From contig NZ_FOHU01000022.1 in assembly GCF_900111615.1 (NCBI RefSeq), positions 1 to 32,958 on the forward strand: 32,958 nt of DNA, written 5' to 3'. The notes beneath the pieces were generated by a model, which saw nothing but the letters and a program-made list of their open reading frames with translations, was not told the origin of the DNA and searched no databases. Shown piece by piece: positions 16,945-24,722 of the stretch. Source of the DNA: Natronincola peptidivorans. GTDB taxonomy: Bacteria; Bacillota; Clostridia; Peptostreptococcales; Natronincolaceae. Position 1 is the stretch's first letter, and each line of letters opens with the position of its first letter. Made by a program: the position numbers and the translations under genes.

Positions 16945-19380
16945 ATGAAGTTTGGATATTTTGATGATAAAAATAAAGAATATGTGATTCAAACTCCTAA
17001 AACCCCTTATCCATGGATTAATTATCTTGGCAGTGAAGACTTTTTTGGTCTTATATCCAATACTGCTGGTGGATATTGTTTTTATAAGGATGCAAGGCTA
17101 AGACGAGTAACTAGATATAGATACAATAATATTCCTCTAGATAATGGAGGGAGATATTACTATATTAAAGATGAAAAAGACTTTTATTCTCCTACATGGA
17201 TGCCAGTTAAAAGTGAATTAGATCATTATGAGTGTAGGCATGGAATAGGTTATTCAAAAATTAAAGCAATAAAAAATGATTTAGAAACAGAGATACTGTA
17301 TTTTATCCCTTTAGGAGATAATGCAGAGATACATAAAGTGACACTAAAAAATGTGGGTAATAATGATAAGGAATTTACTATTTTTTCTTTTATTGAGTTC
17401 TGTCTTTGGAATGCATATGACGATATGACAAACTATCAGAGAACCTATAGCATTGGTGCTGTTGAAGTTGAAGGAAGTACAATATTTCATAAAACTGATT
17501 ACAGAGAAAGGCGAAATCATTATTCTTTTTATAGCGTGAATCATCCTATCAATGGATTTGATACAGATAGAGATGCTTTTTTAGGACAATACAATGGTCT
17601 GAACGAGCCAGAAACAGTTATCAAAGGAATGTCCAATAATTCTATGGCTAGTGGATGGAATCCTATCGGATCCCATAGCATTAAAGTAAAGTTAGCTCCT
17701 AATGAAGAAAAAACACTGATTTTTACTATTGGTTATATAGAAAATAATCAAGAGGAAAAATGGAAGGCAGAAGATGTTATCAATAAAGAACAAGCATATG
17801 AATTATTAGAAAAGTATAATAATGATACTGCTGTTGAAGAAGCTTTTGAAAAGCTTGGGAATCATTGGAATAATTTATTAAATAAATTTGTAGTAGAAAG
17901 TCATGATGAGAATTTAAATAGAATGGTAAATATATGGAATCCATACCAGTGCATGGTAACCTTTAACATGTCAAGAAGCGCTTCCTATTTTGAAACAGGA
18001 ATAGGTAGAGGTATGGGTTTTAGGGATTCTAATCAAGATTTATTAGGATTTGTTCATCAAATACCAGAAAAAGCAAGAGAAAGAATTTTAGATATTGCAT
18101 CAACTCAGCTAGAAGATGGCAGCGCCTATCATCAGTATCAGCCCTTGACAAAAAAAGGGAATCATGAAATTGGTGGTGGCTTTAACGACGATCCTCTATG
18201 GCTGATTTTATCAACAACAGCCTATATCAAGGAAACAGGAGATTTTTTAATTTTGCAGGAGGAGATACCTTATAACTGTGATATTAACAATACTGGAACA
18301 TTACTAGAACACTTAGAGAAATCCTTTGGATTTACTTTAAATAATTTAGGACCTCACGGACTGCCCCTAATAGGGCGGGCTGATTGGAATGATTGCCTAA
18401 ACCTAAACTGTTTTTCTGAAAACCCAGATGAATCCTTCCAAACCTGTGATAATAAGACGGGAAAAACAGCTGAATCAGTATTTATAGCAGGTATGTTTGT
18501 ATATATGGGAAAAGAGCTAGCAGAACTTTATAAAAGGCTAGGCTCAGATAACAAAAGTCAGAAGGTATTAAAGGAAGTAGAAAAAATGACACATGCTATA
18601 GAAACCTATGGCTACGATGAGGAATGGTTTTTGCGGGCATATGATTATTATGGTAATAAAATTGGAAGCAAAGAAAACGAAGAAGGAAAACTATTTATAG
18701 AGCCTCAGGGATTCTGTGTAATGGCTGGAATTGGTGTGGATAATGGTAAGGCGTTAAAGGCATTAGACTCAGTAGACAGACATCTTAACACAGAATATGG
18801 AGCAGTTTTATTATGGCCTGCCTATACAAAATATCAGACTCACTTAGGAGAAATATCTTCTTACCCACCAGGCTATAAGGAGAATGCCGGAATCTTTTGT
18901 CACAATAATCCATGGATTATGATTGCAGAAACGGTATTAGGCAGAGGAGAAAAAGCCTTCGAGTATTATTCAAAAATAGCTCCCTCTTACTTAGAAGATA
19001 TTAGTGAAAAGCGTAGATTAGAACCCTATGTATATGCTCAAATGATTGCAGGAAGGGATGCAGTCAGGGAAGGAGAAGCCAAAAATTCATGGCTTACAGG
19101 TACAGCTGCATGGAATTATGAGGCAATTACCAAGTGGATATTAGGGATTAGACCTGATTACGATGGTATAATGATAGATCCTTGTATTCCAAAAGATTGG
19201 GATAATATTTTGATAAAAAGAGTGTTTAGAAAATCAACCTATGAAATAAGCATTAAAAATCCTGAAGGTGTTTGTAAGGGAGTTAAGAAGATACTAGTAG
19301 ATGGCAAAGAGCAAGAAGGTAACTATATTTCTGCTTTCAATGACAGCTCTATCCATAGGATTGAGGTAATTATGGGATAG
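16945..19380 (+). CDS. Cellobiose phosphorylase (GH94)
   Basis: This 811-aa GH94 enzyme most likely converts cellobiose and phosphate to glucose and alpha-glucose-1-phosphate in the cytoplasm. It matches cellobiose phosphorylases of cellulolytic Clostridia (from memory) through [50 protein letters not shown] and [12 protein letters not shown]. The general-acid motif RADWND lies at residues 478-483. The C-terminal DPCIPKDW...VFRKSTYEI block is conserved with the paralogue 22 bases upstream. The start ATG lies 8 bases after GGAAGGAG. Chitobiose phosphorylase shares some of these motifs and is the main alternative, but the acceptor-side sequence looks cellobiose-like. It is the last gene of the operon. 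Confidence 0.85.
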   Translation: MKFGYFDDKNKEYVIQTPKTPYPWINYLGSEDFFGLISNTAGGYCFYKDARLRRVTRYRYNNIPLDNGGRYYYIKDEKDFYSPTWMPVKSELDHYECRHGIGYSKIKAIKNDLETEILYFIPLGDNAEIHKVTLKNVGNNDKEFTIFSFIEFCLWNAYDDMTNYQRTYSIGAVEVEGSTIFHKTDYRERRNHYSFYSVNHPINGFDTDRDAFLGQYNGLNEPETVIKGMSNNSMASGWNPIGSHSIKVKLAPNEEKTLIFTIGYIENNQEEKWKAEDVINKEQAYELLEKYNNDTAVEEAFEKLGNHWNNLLNKFVVESHDENLNRMVNIWNPYQCMVTFNMSRSASYFETGIGRGMGFRDSNQDLLGFVHQIPEKARERILDIASTQLEDGSAYHQYQPLTKKGNHEIGGGFNDDPLWLILSTTAYIKETGDFLILQEEIPYNCDINNTGTLLEHLEKSFGFTLNNLGPHGLPLIGRADWNDCLNLNCFSENPDESFQTCDNKTGKTAESVFIAGMFVYMGKELAELYKRLGSDNKSQKVLKEVEKMTHAIETYGYDEEWFLRAYDYYGNKIGSKENEEGKLFIEPQGFCVMAGIGVDNGKALKALDSVDRHLNTEYGAVLLWPAYTKYQTHLGEISSYPPGYKENAGIFCHNNPWIMIAETVLGRGEKAFEYYSKIAPSYLEDISEKRRLEPYVYAQMIAGRDAVREGEAKNSWLTGTAAWNYEAITKWILGIRPDYDGIMIDPCIPKDWDNILIKRVFRKSTYEISIKNPEGVCKGVKKILVDGKEQEGNYISAFNDSSIHRIEVIMG

Positions 19381-19455
19381 ACCTCCCCCAAAAGGTTTAA
19401 ATATAGGTCTTAGGTAATAGAAAAACATACTTAATTAAGCATTCTCTTTCTAAAT

Positions 19456-19515
19456 GTCTAAGACTAACAAAAATAATGTGGTATTTTCACCACATTATTT
19501 TTGTTGGTTTTAGAC
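19456..19515 (+). terminator. 26-bp hairpin at end of the phosphorylase operon
   Basis: Arms 19456-19481 and 19490-19515 pair over 26 positions, with only two G-T pairs in the outer part, around an 8-base loop. The inner 16 bp (AACAAAAATAATGTGG and its complement) are perfect. The T-rich second arm could terminate transcription from the left; no separate T tract follows. It is unusually long for a terminator. Confidence 0.5.
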
Positions 19516-19632
19516 TGTTTAAAAAACTCAATCTACTTTGTTACTTCAAAAACCCAGCACCTTTACGTATTACGTATACGCTGCAGTCGCTGGGTTTTCT
19601 TGCGCCTTCAAACTGGAAATTTTTCAACAGTC
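19513..19632. repeat. MITE-like 120-bp element with terminal inverted repeats
   Basis: Terminal arms AGACTGTTTAAAAA (19512-19525) and TTTTTCAACAGTCT (19620-19633) match with one mismatch in 14. Inside lies a second inverted pair, AAAACCCAGC (19549-19558) and GCTGGGTTTT (19589-19598), around a 30-base loop that contains TACGTATTACGTATACG. TTA flanks both ends of the GACTGTT...AACAGTC core, a possible 3-bp target duplication. The right-hand TTA is the stop codon of the minus-strand regulator. No coding capacity is credible. Confidence 0.55.
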
Positions 19633-20682
19633 TTAAGTGCATTTAGCAGTATTTATTATGTATTGGTATGCGTTGGCTATTATATAGAAAAGCATAGCAT
19701 CTTGAAAAACTCTTAGATCATAACCTGTAATATCTTGAATTTTATTTAATCGATAGATTAAGGTATTTCTATGAACAAATAAATGTTTTGAGGTATCAGT
19801 AATATTTAGATTATATTTTATTAAAGTGAAAGCCGTTGTTATTAGCTCATGATTGTCAAAGAGTTCCTGAATATTACAATCCAAATGTTTTATTATTTCC
19901 TGTAAATCATCTTCTGATATTTTGTTAATAATCATTGGAATAGCTAGATTATCATAGCAGTAGATGTTTTTTTTAGGGAAAAATGCTTTTCCAAGATGCA
20001 TAAATTCCTCAGCTAATTTGTATGATTTATGCCAGTCTCTTATATTATCAATGGTTATACCTATCGCAATTTTTGCCTCGTATAACAATTCAGATAAAAT
20101 AGTATCAAAAAGTAATGAACCTACCAAATAAGGCTCTTTTTCAGTAACTTCTTTGATGAAGACAAAGAAATTATCCTTTATTTTAACCAATAATTCGTCT
20201 GGATAAAGAGCTAATACTATTTCTTCTACTTCTTGAGCTAGGCTATCGAGAACCTCTATTAGGATTACCTGCACTTGTCCATTTACTGAAATACCATGTT
20301 TCTGGCATTGGATATCTAAGGAAGTATCAGATATAGCATTTGATAATAAGCCTTTAATAAAATAATCTCTTGAGTTGCTTGTATCATCAATAGATAAAAA
20401 TAGTTTGATAACTTTTCCTATTCTTTTGGCTTCATCATCCGTTCCTTCCAAAGAGATAAAATATTTGTGGGGATGAGTGGAATTATAGGTGCAATAAAGA
20501 CGATGCTCTCTCTCAAAAAAGAAGTCTTGCCCATAATTAAAATCTAGTACATCATCATAGTCCCCAACTCTGGAGCTATTGGTACTGAAAAAAACATAAC
20601 CTGTAGCATCTAATAAGCATATTTCTTTACAGGTAATATCCTGTAAGCCTTTAACAAAGCTTTTGATTTTTTGTATATCCAT
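19633..20682 (-). CDS. PucR/CdaR-type transcriptional regulator
   Basis: This 349-aa protein has the C-terminal PucR/CdaR helix-turn-helix (about residues 285-340: ITTAFTLIKYNLNITDTSKHLFVHRNTLIYRLNKI). The N-terminal sensor-like region (residues 1-100) starts MDIQKIKSFVKGLQDITCKEICLLDATGYVFFS and resembles the sensor half of sugar-diacid regulators. The middle resembles the GGDEF-like domain of that family. The start ATG lies 7 bases after AAGGGAGG. It follows the sugar ABC ATPase on the same strand with a 60-bp gap that holds its own promoter and a palindrome. It probably controls the ATPase gene, itself, or sugar-import genes. The effector is unknown. A MITE-like element abuts its stop codon. 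Confidence 0.82.
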   Translation of the reverse strand: MDIQKIKSFVKGLQDITCKEICLLDATGYVFFSTNSSRVGDYDDVLDFNYGQDFFFEREHRLYCTYNSTHPHKYFISLEGTDDEAKRIGKVIKLFLSIDDTSNSRDYFIKGLLSNAISDTSLDIQCQKHGISVNGQVQVILIEVLDSLAQEVEEIVLALYPDELLVKIKDNFFVFIKEVTEKEPYLVGSLLFDTILSELLYEAKIAIGITIDNIRDWHKSYKLAEEFMHLGKAFFPKKNIYCYDNLAIPMIINKISEDDLQEIIKHLDCNIQELFDNHELITTAFTLIKYNLNITDTSKHLFVHRNTLIYRLNKIQDITGYDLRVFQDAMLFYIIANAYQYIINTAKCT

Positions 20683-20702
20683 TGGGATTTTCCTCCCTTA
20701 AG

Positions 20703-20730
20703 GGTATTATCAATATACTATTATAATACC
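20703..20730 (-). promoter_or_regulatory. Inverted repeat overlapping the regulator promoter
   Basis: GGTATTAT (20703-20710) and ATAATACC (20723-20730) are perfect complements, with centres about two helical turns apart. The pair overlaps the -10 box of the minus-strand regulator promoter, as expected for an operator, possibly autoregulatory. Confidence 0.5.
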
Positions 20731-20748
20731 ACATAACAAGAACTACAA
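20720..20748 (-). promoter_or_regulatory. SigA promoter for the PucR-type regulator
   Basis: Read on the minus strand, TTGTAG (20748-20743) and TATAAT (20725-20720) are 17 bases apart. The -35 box overlaps the stop codon of the ATPase gene, so the regulator can be transcribed separately. Confidence 0.55.
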
Positions 20749-21852
20749 AATAGATTGTTCGGTATCTTTATCAAATAAATGACATTTATTCATATCTACG
20801 GAGATCTCAATTCTTTCACCAATTTCGATTGCTAAATTAGGCTGAACGATAGATATTAAATCTATATCATCAAGCTTAAGATATAAATAGGTTTCCGAAC
20901 CTAATAATTCTTTAACATCTATTCTAGCTGTGAATGTACTTTCTTCGTTAGGGAAAGTGGCATCAGCTTTAGCATATAAATCCTTAGGCCTTATACCTAA
21001 AACGATATCCTTTCCAATATAGTCTTTAGCTTTGACGACATTAGCTTTATTGGTGGGAATCAATAACTTGTTGTTGCCAAAAATAGCATAGATTTTATCA
21101 CCCTCTTCAACCAAATTACAGTTGATGAAATTCATCTGTGGTGAGCCAATAAAACCAGCAACGAAAAGATTTGCAGGATACTCATAGATAGTTTGTGGAT
21201 CAGCTACTTGTTGTACAATACCATCCTTCATGACCACTATACGTGTTCCCATGGTCATGGCTTCTGTTTGGTCATGGGTGACATAAATGAAGGTTGTTTG
21301 AAGCTTTTTATGAAGCTTGTTTATCTCAGAACGCATTTGAACTCTTAGTTTAGCATCAAGATTAGATAAAGGCTCATCCATTAAAAAGACCTTTGGTTCT
21401 CTAACGATAGCTCTACCTAAAGCTACTCTTTGTCTTTGTCCTCCAGAAAGCTCTTTGGGCTTTCGATTTAATAATTCCTTTATATTTAATATTTCAGCAG
21501 CCTCATTAACCTTTGTTTGGATTTCTTCTTTTGACATCTTCCGAAGCTTTAATCCGAAGGCCATATTATCAAAAACCGTCATGTGGGGGTACAGAGCATA
21601 ATTTTGAAAAACCATAGCGATATCTCTATCTTTAGGTTCAACATCATTTACTAATTTATCATCTATATAGAGCTCTCCAGATGATATTTCTTCAAGCCCA
21701 GCAATCATTCTAAGACTAGTTGATTTTCCACATCCAGAAGGACCAACTAGAATAATAAACTCCTTATCATCGATTGTTAAATTTAGATCCTTTACAGCAT
21801 GAAAAGTATTTGTGTAGTACTTATTGATATCCTTTAGTACCAAACTGGCCAT
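20743..21852 (-). CDS. Sugar ABC transporter ATPase, MsmK/UgpC type
   Basis: This 369-aa ATPase drives sugar import and often serves several permease pairs in Gram-positive bacteria. Walker A is GPSGCGKST (residues 37-45), the Q-loop is VFQNYALYPHMTV, the signature is LSGGQRQRVALGRAI, Walker B is VFLMDEPLSNLDAKLR and the switch is VTHDQTEAMTM. The C-terminal 130 residues form the TOBE/regulatory domain typical of MsmK, MsmX and UgpC. The start ATG lies behind TAAGGAGGAATTATTAAT. No permease is encoded beside it on this strand. The importer at 11253-14470 lacks an ATPase gene, so this protein is the natural partner. It is followed by the PucR-type regulator. Confidence 0.93.
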   Translation of the reverse strand: MASLVLKDINKYYTNTFHAVKDLNLTIDDKEFIILVGPSGCGKSTSLRMIAGLEEISSGELYIDDKLVNDVEPKDRDIAMVFQNYALYPHMTVFDNMAFGLKLRKMSKEEIQTKVNEAAEILNIKELLNRKPKELSGGQRQRVALGRAIVREPKVFLMDEPLSNLDAKLRVQMRSEINKLHKKLQTTFIYVTHDQTEAMTMGTRIVVMKDGIVQQVADPQTIYEYPANLFVAGFIGSPQMNFINCNLVEEGDKIYAIFGNNKLLIPTNKANVVKAKDYIGKDIVLGIRPKDLYAKADATFPNEESTFTARIDVKELLGSETYLYLKLDDIDLISIVQPNLAIEIGERIEISVDMNKCHLFDKDTEQSIL

Positions 21853-22239
21853 ATTAATAATTCCTCCTTAAATTATATTATATATTTAGTATACTATGGT
21901 TATTAAGAAAGATATATTGTGAATACTTACAATAACAACAATAGAATTTTGTTGAATGTAACTAAGAATAAAGACTATTATCTTAAAAAAGATATATTTA
22001 GCAGACTTATTATCCACAAAGATTAGAAAACACATAATAATTTATTACTTAAAGCTAGTGAATATATTATCGACTGATCTATATAAGGACATTGATTTCG
22101 CAACAAAGAACATTTACTTCCATAATACTTTTTTGTTATCTGCTAATAATAATTTTAAAGAATAGATTGACGTGAGAAGAATTCAAATATATACTTTTGT
22201 TAAATATTCTTTATTTAAATACATAGATGAGGAGTCGAT
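21853..22239. other. Divergent intergenic region with promoters
   Basis: These 387 bases separate the minus-strand ATPase gene from the plus-strand flavoprotein gene. AT-rich -10-like boxes for the ATPase lie around 21872-21882, next to a TAGTATACTA palindrome (21887-21896). TATCTT/AAGATA forms a small inverted repeat at 21979-21994. A single TTATCCACA (22010-22018) matches a DnaA box but is isolated. I see no gene. Confidence 0.5.
22167..22195 (+). promoter_or_regulatory. SigA promoter for the flavoprotein gene
   Basis: TTGACG and TATACT are separated by 17 bases, 45 bases before the start of the nitronate monooxygenase-like gene. Confidence 0.6.
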
Positions 22240-23319
22240 ATGATGAAACTACCTTCTTTAAGAATAGGAGAATTAGTAGCAGAGGTACCCATTTTACAAG
22301 GCGCAATGGGCGTGGGTGTGTCCCTATCAAATCTTGCAGCAGCAGTAGCTAATGAAAGAGGAATAGGTGTTATTGCAGGGGTTCAAATTGGATTTGAAGA
22401 ACCTGATTTTGAGACCAATAATGATGCTGCAAATGTGAGGGCACTTAAAAAACATATTAGAAAAGCTAGAGAATTGAGCTCTGATGGTATTATAGGTGTA
22501 AATTTAATGGCAGCTATAAATAATTATAAGGATATGGTGATGGCGGCAGTTGAGGAAAAAATTGATTTAATCGTATCAGGTGCAGGGCTACCTACAGATT
22601 TACCCTCAATGATTCAGGGAACCAAAACAAAAATAGCACCTATAGTTTCCTCTAGTAAAGCAGCAGCTTTGATTGCTAAGTTATGGGACAGAAAGTTTCA
22701 GTACTTGCCAGATCTAGTGATTGTAGAAGGCCCAGAAGCTGGAGGCCATTTGGGCTTTTCCGAGGAACAATTAAACACAAATCCTAAGCCTCGATTAGAA
22801 GAAATTGTTAAAGACGTTATAGAAGCCTTAAAGCCATATGAAGAGAAGTACAATAAAGCTATTCCCGTAATTGCTGCTGGGGGAATATTTGATGGAGCAG
22901 ACATAGCAAAATATATCAAAATGGGAGCTGCAGGAGTTCAAATGGCCACAAGATTTGTTCCCACTGAGGAATGTGATGCAGATAGAAGATTTAAAGAAGC
23001 ATATATACAATCAAAAGAGGAAGATATTCGACTAGTGAAAAGCCCTGTAGGGATGCCAGGTAGAGCTATATATAATAATTTTATGAAACGATTAGAAAAA
23101 GAAAAAATACCAGTAAAGAAGTGTTATAATTGCTTAAAACCATGCGAACCAAAGAATACCCCATATTGTATTTCGCATGCATTAATCGATTCTGTTAAAG
23201 GAAATGTAGAAGACGGTTTAGTTTTCAGCGGGACAAATGCTTATCGTACTGATAAAATAATCACTGTGAAGGAACTAATTAATCAATTAATGATTGAGAC
23301 CCAGGCAGCTTTGGCATAA
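22240..23319 (+). CDS. Nitronate monooxygenase family flavoprotein with C-terminal Cys cluster
   Basis: This 359-aa FMN-binding TIM-barrel protein belongs to the nitronate monooxygenase (2-nitropropane dioxygenase) family, which also holds FabK-type enoyl-ACP reductases. Family signs are VPILQGAMGVGVS near the N-terminus, the GPEAGGHLGF segment that carries the catalytic-region histidine, VIAAGGIFDGADIAKYIKMGAAGVQMATRF for FMN phosphate binding, and FVPTEEC. Near the C-terminus, C295, C298, C302 and C310 form a compact CxxCxxxCx7C cluster that could bind metal. In an anaerobe the oxygen-using reaction is doubtful, so the real substrate is open. Two tandem ATGs (22240, 22243) are both usable behind GAGGAG. 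It is closed by a perfect hairpin terminator. Confidence 0.85.
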   Translation: MMKLPSLRIGELVAEVPILQGAMGVGVSLSNLAAAVANERGIGVIAGVQIGFEEPDFETNNDAANVRALKKHIRKARELSSDGIIGVNLMAAINNYKDMVMAAVEEKIDLIVSGAGLPTDLPSMIQGTKTKIAPIVSSSKAAALIAKLWDRKFQYLPDLVIVEGPEAGGHLGFSEEQLNTNPKPRLEEIVKDVIEALKPYEEKYNKAIPVIAAGGIFDGADIAKYIKMGAAGVQMATRFVPTEECDADRRFKEAYIQSKEEDIRLVKSPVGMPGRAIYNNFMKRLEKEKIPVKKCYNCLKPCEPKNTPYCISHALIDSVKGNVEDGLVFSGTNAYRTDKIITVKELINQLMIETQAALA

Positions 23320-23344
23320 TCAAAAAAATGAACTGTTAGTGGAT

Positions 23345-23390
23345 AAAAAAGTTAAACCGTACTAAAATAACAGTACGGTTTAACTTTTTT
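23345..23390 (+). terminator. Strong terminator after flavoprotein gene
   Basis: A perfect 19-bp stem (arms 23345-23363 and 23372-23390) around an 8-base loop ends in six T. The core AAACCGTAC/GTACGGTTT is shared with the helicase terminator at 5390-5422. Confidence 0.9.
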
Positions 23391-23417
23391 GCTAATACAG
23401 ACAAAGATAAAAAAAGT

Positions 23418-23426
23418 TGGTATAGT
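23418..23426 (+). promoter_or_regulatory. Extended -10 promoter for the TtcA-like gene
   Basis: TGGTATAGT is an extended -10 box 27 bases before the start codon; no clear -35 is present. Confidence 0.35.
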
Positions 23427-23453
23427 ACTTTTGGTAATAGGTGAGGTGGTAAA

Positions 23454-24320
23454 ATGAGTGATATATCAGGAACTGGCTGTCAACAGCTAATTCCCTTTAG
23501 TGAAAGAAAAGACTTAAAGGAAATAGAAAAAAGTATTATCACAAAATATAGAAAGGATATATGGGTAAAGTTTATTAAAGCAGTTAAAGAATATAACTTA
23601 ATTGAGGCTGGCGATAGAATTGCTATAGCTATTAGTGGTGGTAAAGATAGTTTATTGATGGCTAAACTATTCCAAGAATTAAAAAGACATGGTAATGATA
23701 ATTTTCATCTTGAATTTATTGCTATGGATCCTGGATATCATGAAAGCATTAAACAATTGTTAATAGATAATTGTTGCCATTTGAAGATTCCAATTCATAT
23801 TTTTGAGGCGAAAATTTTTCAGATAGTAGATGAGATGGCAAGGGAATATCCATGCTATATGTGCGCTAAAATGCGGCGAGGGGCACTATATAAAAAAACA
23901 CAGGAACTAGGATGCAACAAGCTTGCCCTTGGGCATCATTTTAATGATGTTATTGAGACTACTATGTTGAATCTATTATATACCGGTAACTTTAGCACCA
24001 TGCTTCCGAAGCTTAAGTCTACTAATTTCGAAGGATTACAATTAATAAGGCCTCTTTATCATATTGAAGAGGAAGCTATTATAAACTTTACAGACGACAA
24101 TGGTATCTGGCCCTTAAATTGTGCTTGTATGGTGGCTGCTAAAAAAACTGGTGCAAAGCGATATGAAATAAAGACCTTAATTAAGCAATTAAAGGAAAAC
24201 TTTAAGGATGTAGATAAATCCATTTTTCGAGCGGCTGAAAATGTTAATTTAGAAGCAATTTTGGGTTGGAAAAATGAAGGAAAGCATCACTCATATTTAG
24301 AATTCTATCATGAAGAATAA
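23454..24320 (+). CDS. TtcA-family tRNA thiolation protein
   Basis: This 288-aa PP-loop ATPase resembles TtcA, which makes 2-thiocytidine at position 32 of some tRNAs with ATP and a [4Fe-4S] cluster. The PP-loop AISGGKDSLL lies at about residues 58-67. The first two cluster cysteines are C134 and C137 in PCYMCAKMRRGALY, matching the CxxC-x-x-R-R-G of TtcA. The third would come from the NCACM segment (C223 or C225), where E. coli TtcA has CxxC. GHHFNDVIET is the usual ATP-binding segment of the family. The start ATG lies behind GTGAGGTGG. Some Clostridia carry several TtcA-like paralogues of unproven target, so the tRNA position modified is inferred. Confidence 0.82.
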   Translation: MSDISGTGCQQLIPFSERKDLKEIEKSIITKYRKDIWVKFIKAVKEYNLIEAGDRIAIAISGGKDSLLMAKLFQELKRHGNDNFHLEFIAMDPGYHESIKQLLIDNCCHLKIPIHIFEAKIFQIVDEMAREYPCYMCAKMRRGALYKKTQELGCNKLALGHHFNDVIETTMLNLLYTGNFSTMLPKLKSTNFEGLQLIRPLYHIEEEAIINFTDDNGIWPLNCACMVAAKKTGAKRYEIKTLIKQLKENFKDVDKSIFRAAENVNLEAILGWKNEGKHHSYLEFYHEE

Positions 24321-24343
24321 AATTACAAGCTCAATAAAAGATC

Positions 24344-24379
24344 AAAGCTCAAGTAAAATAGTATTTTTTCTTGAGCTTT
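24344..24379 (+). terminator. Hairpin after the TtcA-like gene
   Basis: Perfect 10-bp arms AAAGCTCAAG and CTTGAGCTTT enclose a 16-base loop that contains six T. The T tract after the stem is poor. Confidence 0.45.
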
Positions 24380-24515
24380 AATAAATATACTACATACTTT
24401 TAGCATATGATTTTCAATAAATACAAAATATAATTTTAAGTAATAAATATTTTCCTATAGATTATTCATCCGATACAATAACTACAGCAATACTTTATAA
24501 ATAATTATAGTTTTT

Positions 24516-24565
24516 TGTCAACACATATTGACATAAAAGGATGTCTTATAGTATATTTACTATAA
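24516..24565 (+). promoter_or_regulatory. Two palindromes over the cysK promoter, putative operators
   Basis: TGTCAAcacataTTGACA (24516-24533) covers the -35 box, and TTATAGTA/TACTATAA (24546-24553 with 24558-24565) covers the -10 box. Both are perfect. They look like repressor sites, perhaps for a sulfur-status regulator; the protein is unknown. Confidence 0.45.
24528..24557 (+). promoter_or_regulatory. Promoter of cysteine synthase gene
   Basis: A perfect -35 TTGACA and a TATATT -10 are separated by 18 bases. Confidence 0.55.
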
Positions 24566-24722
24566 ACGCATAGGAATACTCGGAATTGTTTTGGGTGGGA
24601 TACTATAGTTTGCTACTAATTATCTAAGGGTATAAGAAAACTATAAATTATCATTGATATTATCTCTACATAAAGCTGGAGTAAAACAAAAATTAAGCAT
24701 GATCATTTTTAGGAGGGAAAGT

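Larger units (their letters stand above)
24321..24722 (+). other. Intergenic leader before cysteine synthase
   Basis: The region holds a hairpin after the TtcA-like gene, then a long AT-rich stretch, a strong promoter with two overlapping palindromes, and about 165 bases of leader. The leader contains TATAGTTT (24604-24611) paired with AAACTATA (24638-24645). A GGGTGGGA stretch faintly recalls a T-box, but the rest of that motif is missing. No gene is seen. Confidence 0.5.

Noticed and set aside
19501-19716. 71-codon plus-strand frame through the MITE-like element
   Set aside because: It runs through inverted repeats and into the antisense of the regulator gene; no ribosome binding site or protein-like composition.
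22010-22018. Perfect DnaA-box sequence TTATCCACA
   Set aside because: It is a single box. Another copy lies inside cysK, and there is no box cluster, AT-rich unwinding repeat array or dnaA/dnaN gene, so it is not an origin.
24589-24605. GGGTGGGATACTA as a T-box motif before cysK
   Set aside because: Only the GGGTGG part matches; there is no terminator/antiterminator pair or specifier stem visible.
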